A stretch of DNA of 10,299 nucleotides. Source: Promethearchaeota archaeon (GTDB lineage Archaea; Asgardarchaeota; Lokiarchaeia; Sigynarchaeales; SOKP01). The notes under the pieces are model-generated. The model ran no database searches. It saw only the letters and a program-made list of their open reading frames with translations, and had not been told where the DNA came from. How positions within the stretch are numbered: position 1 is the first letter of the stretch; every line of letters starts with the position of its first letter. Positions 5,934 through 10,299 of the stretch are shown piece after piece. Location of the stretch: positions 1 through 10,299 of the forward strand of contig JAEOTJ010000258.1 in the NCBI GenBank assembly GCA_016839905.1, written 5' to 3'. Both the position numbers and the translations under genes were made by a program.

Positions 5934-6741
5934 TAACCCTCCCCATTCCGAACATTTGATTCATACTTTCTTGTAGTTTCGAAATTTTTTCTATGTATTT
6001 ATTTGGAATATAATTAGGAAGATCATCATATAATTTTGAAAGAATTAAAAGTAAATCAAGTTCAATATTTCTAGTCTTTGCATATCTCATTGAAAAACTG
6101 AAGTTAAATTCTCCTGTTTGAATCATCTTTATTAATATACTTTTTAATTCTTCTATTGGATAATTCAAATGTTCTCTAGTTATATAATAGTATAAATCAA
6201 GAATACATCTCTCTGAAATTGCTGTATTTACTTCATTTATTTTTAAAGTTCCATATAGATTCTTTCTTTTAAATAAAAATATCGGAACTTCATTTCTAAA
6301 GGATAATTCTTCAAAATCCTTTGATTTAGGATTAATAATTGATTCAATATTATTCTCAAATAATCTTTCCTTAATAGATTTTAATTCGAACATTTCTGCT
6401 GCTTCAATGAAAATATAATTTTTAATTGGAATATTCTGAAAAAATTCTTTAAAATTAAAAATGCTCCAGATTATAAACTCTAAAAATGGAGCATCCTCCT
6501 TAATATATTCATAAATCTCTTCTAATCTATGGTTAATTTCTGGTCTAAGTTTTGATTTTTGCAGAGATAAATACTCCCCTCTTCCAATTCTAGTTATTAA
6601 TCCTTCTCTTTCTAGTCTACTCAAATAATTTGTAGCTGTAATTCTTTTAATATCAAATCTATTAACTAATTCTTTAATTGTAATAATACTTTCAGAACTC
6701 AATATACTATTTTTAATTTTTTCAGAAATTTTTGTTGACAT
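5920..6741 (-). CDS. abiEi: AbiEi-type antitoxin and transcriptional repressor, 273 aa
   Basis: The N-terminal 60 residues are a winged helix-turn-helix: ITIKELVNRFDIKRITATNY forms the helices, LSRLEREGLITRIGRGEYLS the recognition helix end and wing. This is the AbiEi antitoxin N-domain, which binds operator DNA and represses its own operon. Residues 65-270 form the C-terminal domain that counters the toxin; motifs there (EDAPFLEFIIWSIFNF, KNYIFIEAAEMFELKSIKE, AISERCILDLYYY) are of the AbiEi kind, though divergence is large. Family antitoxins neutralise without stable binding (type IV), which is known of the family rather than visible here. The gene is first in the operon and overlaps abiEii by 14 bases. 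The start at 6741 has no Shine-Dalgarno sequence and sits at leaderless distance from a TATA-like box. Confidence 0.82.
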   Translation of the reverse strand: MSTKISEKIKNSILSSESIITIKELVNRFDIKRITATNYLSRLEREGLITRIGRGEYLSLQKSKLRPEINHRLEEIYEYIKEDAPFLEFIIWSIFNFKEFFQNIPIKNYIFIEAAEMFELKSIKERLFENNIESIINPKSKDFEELSFRNEVPIFLFKRKNLYGTLKINEVNTAISERCILDLYYYITREHLNYPIEELKSILIKMIQTGEFNFSFSMRYAKTRNIELDLLLILSKLYDDLPNYIPNKYIEKISKLQESMNQMFGMGRVNGLF

Positions 6742-6764
6742 TATTAATTCTTGATATACTTTTG

Positions 6765-6776
6765 TAATATAATAAT
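6765..6776 (-). promoter_or_regulatory. TATA-like box of the abiE operon
   Basis: On the minus strand ATTATTATATTA is centred about 29 bases ahead of the abiEi ATG, suggesting a leaderless transcript. AbiEi homologues repress by binding repeats near this point, but I see no convincing inverted repeat operator in the next 60 bases. Confidence 0.35.
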
Positions 6777-7086
6777 GTTTTTTTACATTTTTATATTTTT
6801 GCTTAATCTAATAATATTTTAGATTTTATAGTTAATACTGATCTATTAAAAGGAAGATGTATAAATAAGATATTTGAACAGAGTATCCAAATAATCCTCA
6901 ATAATGATTCTTTCATAAAATTTCTCTAATTTTAATTCTACTATAAATTCCTAATATAAGTCTGAATTTAATATGTATGTTCAATTATTTAAATTCAAGC
7001 TATAATTTTAGTATATAATTATTATTTGTTAAAGTGATTAAGTGATTATTGTTTAAATAACAAAACTCTTAATTATTTGATTATGA
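6777..7086. other. Non-coding AT-rich stretch between the abiE promoter and the IS flank
   Basis: About 310 bases with stops in all frames and no recognisable gene, RNA or strong hairpin. It contains a small direct repeat, AAGTGATTAAGTGATTA (about 7032-7048), and otherwise only A/T runs. Confidence 0.5.
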
Positions 7087-7158
7087 TTAATCCCACTTTT
7101 TCATCACCATTGTTATTGATTTTGAAATACATTTTAACATGGGGATATAAAAAACAAT
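7087..7158 (-). pseudogene. Detached 3' end of the LURP-one-like gene, beyond the IS
   Basis: If the IS and one TA are removed, the minus-strand frame that ends artificially inside the right IS end continues in register through 7158 and adds LIVFYIPMLKCISKSITMVM and KKWD before a TAA at 7087-7089. This gives a 113-residue product instead of 93. The in-frame join is seen directly, but 24 open codons can occur by chance and the added residues do not clearly match the family. Confidence 0.3.
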
Positions 7159-7160
7159 TA

Positions 7161-7187
7161 TTTATGAAGAACTAAATAATTTCGCAT
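7161..7187 (+). repeat. Left terminal inverted repeat of the IS630 element
   Basis: Reads TTTATGAAGAAC then TAAATAATTTCGCAT. It differs from the right end only at three positions. The last codons of the transposase (SYAKLFSSS and the TAA at 7162-7164) are encoded by this repeat. Confidence 0.85.
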
Positions 7188-7638
7188 AACTGCATCGAGT
7201 CTTAATTTCAGGCGAAGATGTTTTATGTTTTACGATGAATTTTATCAGAGCGCGCTGGAACTCCTTAAAGGTACCAAAAAAGGTATTATGAGTGACAATT
7301 TTCCATAAGAACTTCCAAAACCACTCCATTGGATTTAGATCGGGAGAATAAGGTGGCAAGAACACGAGTTCGAGCCTATCTTTATTAGCTTCTAAAAATG
7401 GTTTCAGCACTTTTGAATGATGCGCTCGAGCGTTGTCCAAAACTATAATGAGCTTCTTAGGGGCTATATACCGGAAAAGAAGGCCCTCTAAATAGTGTTG
7501 AAACTGCGGAGCCTTTAGCGTATCTGAAAATGCTATGTGTAGATTTCCTTTAAGGGGTTCGACAGTTCCCACAAGGTGCTGGCGTTTCCGACCACCGTAT
7601 GTGTAGATCTCTGGCTGAGAACCTTTCAGCGACCACAT
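7162..7638 (-). CDS. Catalytic part of the IS630 transposase (158 aa fragment)
   Basis: This in-frame fragment begins at an internal ATG (TRMWSLKG) and covers the second and third catalytic residues: D in VLDNARAHH and E in NPMEWFW. The same frame is open further upstream to about 7724 and there contains the first catalytic D (LFQDEAS), which translation from the internal ATG would omit. On its own it cannot transpose. It could only be made as part of the full protein by a -1 shift on the A8 tract. Confidence 0.6.
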   Translation of the reverse strand: MWSLKGSQPEIYTYGGRKRQHLVGTVEPLKGNLHIAFSDTLKAPQFQHYLEGLLFRYIAPKKLIIVLDNARAHHSKVLKPFLEANKDRLELVFLPPYSPDLNPMEWFWKFLWKIVTHNTFFGTFKEFQRALIKFIVKHKTSSPEIKTRCSYAKLFSSS

Positions 7639-7688
7639 ACGTGTTAATGACGGAGAGAATTGAACGCTTGCTTCGTCTTGGAATAGAA

Positions 7689-7940
7689 CTACGTCGTCTG
7701 GTCCAAGAGAATCCAGTTTTTTTTAAAATCTCGAATGAATTCTTCCTGTTTTTCGGGATCTGCCTTAGGAAACTTGTATTTCGGACGCTGAAGGGTAAAT
7801 CCTAATGCGTGAAGGAGTTTTTGAACGGTTCGCACGGTTAAAACCACTCCGAACTTTATATGAATGTGTTCTGCTACGGATTTTCCTTCCCAGTTGCTAA
7901 ACTCGTAATTTAACTCGCGAGGCTGCGTCATTATATCCAA
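7689..7940 (-). CDS. Middle part of the IS630 transposase before the frameshift (83 aa fragment)
   Basis: This frame carries the end of the DNA-binding region (NWEGKSVAEHIHIKFGVVLT, with VRTVQKLLHALGF after it, a helix-turn-helix typical of the family) and the linker up to FIRDFKKN. It then runs out of frame to WILLDQTT and a TAG at 7689-7691. Upstream it is open back to the amber codon at 8040-8042. It is a fragment of the transposase, not an independent gene; the start given is a TTG within the ancestral frame. Confidence 0.5.
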   Translation of the reverse strand: MDIMTQPRELNYEFSNWEGKSVAEHIHIKFGVVLTVRTVQKLLHALGFTLQRPKYKFPKADPEKQEEFIRDFKKNWILLDQTT

Positions 7941-8293
7941 TTTTAGTTCTTCTTTCTGATCCTGTGAAAGCCTGGAAGGGCGTCCTGGAGGTGAGCTTGG
8001 AGCGATGGCTTCTAATCCACCATCGTTAAAGATCTTTACCTAGGTCTGAATCGTTCTTCGAGACTTTTTTATCAGTTCTGCGACTATTGTGCAGTTCATA
8101 AACTCGTGCATTAAAATGAGAGCGTGATACCTCTCCTTCAGTTTGGAGCTCTTTTCTTTTTTGTAGAGCTCGACCAGTTCATTATAATCGGGTGAGCTCC
8201 TTGTAATTTGAAGTTTTTCCGTAGATTTAAGGACAGAAAAAAGCCTTATTTAAGGTTGTAATATCCAGGTGATATGAGAGAAGGAGCCGTGAA

Positions 8294-8320
8294 ATGCGAA
8301 ATTATTTAATTCGCCATAAA
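8294..8320 (-). repeat. Right terminal inverted repeat of the IS630 element
   Basis: On the minus strand it reads TTTATGGCGAAT then TAAATAATTTCGCAT. The first bases supply the artificial ending FMAN and stop of the interrupted gene that enters from the right. Confidence 0.85.
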
Positions 8321-8587
8321 TAGTTTAGAATATTTTAATTTAAAAATACCTTGAGTTAAAAATTCACTATCTTTTATTTCGAACCTCGTGTTTGATTTTT
8401 TAGTTCTGAATATTACTAACAGCATCATATCGGATAGATTAAACATTTCAATTCGAGCAGGTTTTTCCCAATAATGGAATTTTGCTATAATATTCGCTTT
8501 TTCATCATATATTGGACCATAACCCCAGTTATAATAATTTTTTCGATAAGAATAATATTTTCTAGAAGAATCAAAAATTTTCATCAT
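8306..8587 (-). CDS. LURP-one-like protein, 3' end cut by the IS630 insertion (93 aa)
   Basis: The protein starts MMKIFDSSRKYYSYRKNYYN, then WGYGPIYDEKANIIAKFHYW, a run of short strands broken by 'G/D-E-x-N' turns. This resembles the N-terminal half of LURP-one-related (tubby/scramblase-like beta-barrel) proteins, which are frequent in Lokiarchaeia and normally about 160-200 residues long; their function in archaea is unknown. The last genuine codon is CTA at 8323-8321. The following FMAN and stop are encoded by the inverted end of the insertion sequence, so the gene is truncated. Two adjacent ATGs (8587 and 8584) could serve as start, with a TATA-like box 25-30 bases upstream and no Shine-Dalgarno sequence. 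It is divergent from the gene at 8690. Family call by pattern only. Confidence 0.6.
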   Translation of the reverse strand: MMKIFDSSRKYYSYRKNYYNWGYGPIYDEKANIIAKFHYWEKPARIEMFNLSDMMLLVIFRTKKSNTRFEIKDSEFLTQGIFKLKYSKLFMAN

Positions 8588-8609
8588 AATTTTCTTTGAA
8601 AAATTGGAT

Positions 8610-8620
8610 TTTAAAAAATA
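8610..8620 (-). promoter_or_regulatory. TATA-like box of the interrupted LURP-one-like gene
   Basis: TATTTTTTAAA on the minus strand is centred about 27 bases before the ATG pair at 8587/8584, as for a leaderless transcript. Confidence 0.3.
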
Positions 8621-8664
8621 TTTTACTTAAAAATTAAATATTTTGATAAACATATTTTTTTATG

Positions 8665-8674
8665 TATTTTAAAT
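8665..8674 (+). promoter_or_regulatory. TATA-like box of the secreted protein gene
   Basis: TATTTTAAAT lies some 21 bases before the ATG at 8690, slightly closer than the usual 25-28. The promoter shares the 102-base divergent region with the LURP-one-like gene. Confidence 0.25.
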
Positions 8675-8689
8675 TTTTTTTAGATTAAA

Positions 8690-9532
8690 ATGTCAAAAAG
8701 ATTGAAAAAATTCTGTATTGTCTTAATACCAATAATAATTGCTCTGCAATCGAATTTCATAAGGATATCTGCACAAAATACAGAGATGTCGGGAAACTTA
8801 ATTTGGAATTTGAATGTTGGGGATGTAATAATCTGGAGCGTAACTCAAAGTAATACTACTTATGGATTTCTTCCCAAAGATTCTCAATTTGAACTAGAAA
8901 TTACTTCTTTAGAAATATGGGAAACGGGAGGAGGAAAACAAGCATCGCAAATAAATGCCACATTCTCCTACTATAATAGTTCAAGTAGCTCGACAAATTT
9001 TATCTTAAATAATTCAATGTTCCTTTTCTTTAATGCTTCCTTAAATGAAACATTATTATTTAACCCTGTTTTTGATATTGGTATTTTTATTCCAATAAGT
9101 TTCCAAAAGGATTTTTTTGAAGGTTTAAATGATTATTACATTGATTTGAATATATTTGATATTGGATTTCCTATAATATTTGAAAACAAAATAGAAAAGA
9201 TTCATTTTATAAATATCACTAATCAAATTGATGTAGACTGGAAATTTAATGATCAGTTTATAAGCGATAAATTAAAAATTAAAAAAGATGGTGAAATTAT
9301 TTATGAATTGACCTTAATATCAAATAATAGAGGTAGAGATAAAGATGGAAATAGAAACGATGAAATCTCAACAAATCTTTTTGTTATAATAGTGATAATA
9401 ATATCATCTTTTATTGGAACAACTTTCATATTCATTTATATTTTGAGAAAAAAAGGGAAATTAAGAAGAAATGTAAAAATTGATGAGAACTTGAGAAAGA
9501 ATAATGACTCAAAAAAAATAGAATTTGTTTAG
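8690..9532 (+). CDS. Secreted, C-terminally membrane-anchored protein of unknown function (280 aa)
   Basis: I do not recognise the central domain. The N-terminus has a signal peptide: basic MSKRLKK, hydrophobic FCIVLIPIIIALQ (8-20), and a likely cleavage site near ISAQ (26-29). The external part (30-228) is beta-rich and opens with LIWNLNVGDVIIWSV, a start shared by many Asgard secreted proteins. It carries seven N-x-S/T sequons (N55, N89, N96, N107, N115, N119, N175), consistent with a glycosylated surface protein. A single membrane helix follows (about 230-252, FVIIVIIISSFIGTTFIFIY) with a basic cytoplasmic tail, RKKGKLRRNVK, in line with the positive-inside rule. The gene stands alone: divergent from the interrupted gene on its left and tail to tail with a decayed frame on its right. 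A role in cell-surface binding or sensing is possible but not shown by the sequence. Confidence 0.8.
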   Translation: MSKRLKKFCIVLIPIIIALQSNFIRISAQNTEMSGNLIWNLNVGDVIIWSVTQSNTTYGFLPKDSQFELEITSLEIWETGGGKQASQINATFSYYNSSSSSTNFILNNSMFLFFNASLNETLLFNPVFDIGIFIPISFQKDFFEGLNDYYIDLNIFDIGFPIIFENKIEKIHFINITNQIDVDWKFNDQFISDKLKIKKDGEIIYELTLISNNRGRDKDGNRNDEISTNLFVIIVIIISSFIGTTFIFIYILRKKGKLRRNVKIDENLRKNNDSKKIEFV

Positions 9533-9760
9533 GATCTTTTCAGATAATAAAATTGTTTTATTGTTAAGTCAGCTTTTGAAAAGTCTTCTATTTTACTAAT
9601 TTTTTTAAGTAGCCTTCGCTTAAAAGTTATCCATTTGCCATTTCACTTGCTTCGGATTGTAAATAGCAATTATCTAACGCTTTTCGCCGTATCCATTACG
9701 ATTAAAATCTATAATGCAAATTTTTTTATCGTTTGATAAGATGTTTATGTCAAATTCTTC
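9529..9760 (-). pseudogene. Decayed minus-strand gene fragment with stop and frameshift
   Basis: On the minus strand from 9760 the frame reads EEFDINILSNDKKICIIDFN and RNGYGEKR, a TAG at 9674-9676, then IIAIYNPKQVKWQMDNF and a TAA near 9625. One base over, it resumes as FKRRLLKKISKIEDFSKADL then TIKQFYYLKRS and a TAA at 9529-9531. The pieces read like continuous protein with one nonsense and one frameshift change. DFNRNGYGE resembles a D-x-N-x-N-G calcium-loop motif but is too short for assignment. No start codon is seen. Its stop overlaps the stop of the secreted-protein gene by two bases. Confidence 0.35.
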
Positions 9761-9797
9761 TTAGGAGAATTATTAAATTGAATATTTTAACATTCAC

Positions 9798-9848
9798 TAA
9801 GGTTGCGATATTTAGATGCGAATTTATTTAATACGTTATAAATAGTTT
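9798..9848 (-). repeat. Solo IS630-type right end (remnant of a second copy)
   Basis: Positions 9816-9845 match the right end of the IS630 element at 8294-8323 in 26 of 30 bases (ATGCGAATTTATTTAATACG against ATGCGAAATTATTTAATTCG, both running on to ATAAATAG and TTT). The inner TAAGGTTGCGATAT (9798-9811) matches TAAGGTTGTAATAT at 8251-8264 in 12 of 14, with the bases between deleted. No transposase sequence or opposite end is found nearby. It is therefore a relic of a related, older insertion. Confidence 0.65.
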
Positions 9849-9957
9849 GATTTTATTATCATGTGAGATTAACCTTCCTATTTAAGAATTCTCTATTAAC
9901 TTTATTTAACTTGCTTGAATGTTCAAATATTTTAGCTAGTTAATTAAGATATCCTAT

Positions 9958-9978
9958 AAGGAGGATAAATGTTCCTCC
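9958..9978 (+). promoter_or_regulatory. Perfect Shine-Dalgarno sequence inside a hairpin
   Basis: AAGGAGG at 9958-9964 lies four bases before an ATG at 9969. GGAGGA (9960-9965) pairs perfectly with TCCTCC (9973-9978), leaving TAAATGT with the start codon in a 7-base loop. In RNA this would hide the ribosome site. A GC-rich 6-bp stem stands out in this very AT-rich region. Confidence 0.45.
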
Positions 9979-10055
9979 AGAGTCTTATGATTTATTATAC
10001 TTTTCCATCCCGCATGTCTATTCTTATTTCTCATTTAACAGATTACTCTGGTTAA
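9969..10055 (+). CDS. Possible 28-residue small protein or leader peptide
   Basis: The frame from the ATG at 9969 encodes MFLQSLMIYYTFPSRMSILI and SHLTDYSG before a TAA at 10053-10055. Its only real support is the perfect Shine-Dalgarno sequence at ideal spacing, unusual here because most other genes in the window lack one. The peptide is mildly hydrophobic and matches nothing I know. It could be a leader peptide for a gene beyond the window edge or simply chance. Confidence 0.2.
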   Translation: MFLQSLMIYYTFPSRMSILISHLTDYSG

Positions 10056-10299
10056 AAAGTATAAGCTATAATAGCCTATATTCGTTTATAAATATTTTTT
10101 TTATAAAAATTTTTAAAGATCCTGAATTTTTATATATTATTTCTAATTTCATCATCTTAGAAAAGTCACACCTCAATTGTAAGAATTGTGTATCAATTAT
10201 TTATTTTTTTAGGTTTTTTATGAATTAATGTCTAGTTTTAAAAACTCAAATTTGTATAATATTTAGATATTATCTTCGTTTAATTATGTTAATTAAAAC

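Larger units (their letters stand above)
7162..8222 (-). pseudogene. IS630 transposase gene, inactivated by three lesions (reconstructed 353 codons)
   Basis: Read across its lesions this is a complete IS630 DDE transposase. The N-terminus (EKLQITRSSPDYNELVELYK) leads into helix-turn-helix segments (CTIVAELIKKSRRTIQT and WEGKSVAEHIHIKFGVVLTV), then a DDE domain with LFQDEASVQ, VLDNARAHH and PYSPDLNPMEWFW. The last D and the E are 36 residues apart. Lesions: the codon where the start is expected is ACG (8222-8220) instead of ATG; an in-frame TAG replaces what is probably TGG at 8042-8040; and an A8 tract (7717-7724) leaves the two halves in different frames. In the second half the correct join reads FKKKLDSLGPDDVVLFQDEA. 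The frame change alone might be programmed, because the tract makes the -1 slippery heptamer A AAA AAC, but the amber and the missing start point to decay. Confidence 0.8.
7161..8320 (-). mobile_element. IS630-family insertion sequence with 27-bp inverted ends and TA flanks
   Basis: The left end at 7161-7187 and the right end at 8294-8320 are inverted copies that match at 24 of 27 bases, including a perfect 15-base inner core, TAAATAATTTCGCAT. A TA dinucleotide flanks each end (7159-7160 and 8321-8322), the target duplication expected of the IS630/Tc1-mariner group. The element is about 1.16 kb and encodes one transposase on the minus strand whose stop codon lies inside the left inverted end. 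Its GC content and codon use are visibly higher than the surrounding DNA, a sign of fairly recent arrival. The right-hand similarity continues a few bases outwards (TAGTTT is shared with the solo end at 9845-9848), so the exact outer edge could differ by a few bases. Confidence 0.88.
9849..10299. other. AT-rich region without a confident gene
   Basis: About 450 bases. Apart from the Shine-Dalgarno hairpin and 28-codon frame at 9958-10055, I see only A/T-rich sequence with stops in all frames, and no tRNA, rRNA or repeat array. Confidence 0.5.

Noticed and set aside
6742..7160. tRNA or other structured RNA gene in the gap left of the IS
   Set aside because: No cloverleaf arms, conserved GTTC-type loop or GC-rich stem is visible; the sequence is uniformly AT-rich.
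7599..7805. A 68-codon plus-strand frame inside the IS element
   Set aside because: Antisense to the transposase and crossing the frameshift tract; no family similarity.
9530..9850. Complete second IS630 copy
   Set aside because: Only one end matches; the coding traces between 9529 and 9760 do not resemble the transposase, and no opposite inverted end was found.

Overview
The window looks like accessory DNA from an AT-rich archaeon, most likely an Asgard archaeon of the Lokiarchaeia type. The reasons are the very low GC content, TATA-like boxes about 25-30 bases ahead of start codons (suggesting leaderless transcripts), secreted proteins with a single C-terminal membrane anchor, remnants of an Ig-like surface repeat of the 'FYANDS-G' style, and a LURP-one-like gene. 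The taxonomic call is inference; no rRNA, tRNA or ribosomal protein is present.

Layout. Positions 1-420 hold the ends of two surface or membrane proteins: the last codons of one gene, then a beheaded Ig-like domain with its membrane helix. A broken cysteine-rich reading frame (420-674) and a small minus-strand cysteine-rich gene (613-876) follow. The small gene is translationally coupled to a short upstream frame. Positions 1014-1616 are non-coding and contain several families of short direct repeats.

Positions 1617-6741 form a compact defence-like block. Two plus-strand genes come first: a largely alpha-helical protein with an Abi/HEPN-like C-terminus, and a SIR2-family NAD-binding protein. 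Running towards them on the minus strand are a protein whose pattern resembles the HK97-fold encapsulin/capsid shell, and a textbook AbiEi/AbiEii toxin-antitoxin pair with a 14-base overlap. The SIR2 and shell-like genes overlap tail to tail by 14 bases. The SIR2 and AbiE genes are confidently assigned; the HEPN-like and HK97-like assignments are hypotheses from residue patterns. If correct, the block joins NAD+ depletion, a nucleotidyltransferase toxin and a domesticated shell protein.

Positions 7161-8320 are an IS630-family insertion sequence with 27-base inverted ends and TA flanks. Its transposase keeps the catalytic D, D and E residues but carries an amber codon, a lost start and a -1 frameshift at an A8 tract that happens to be a slippery heptamer. 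The element has landed in a minus-strand LURP-one-like gene (8587 downwards) and cut off its 3' end; joining the flanks at one TA restores an open frame.

After that come a divergently transcribed secreted and anchored protein (8690-9532), a decayed minus-strand frame (9529-9760), a solo copy of the IS end (9798-9848), and AT-rich DNA with a 28-codon frame behind a perfect Shine-Dalgarno sequence folded into a hairpin. The outer thirds of the window are thus full of gene debris and IS traces, while the central defence block is intact.
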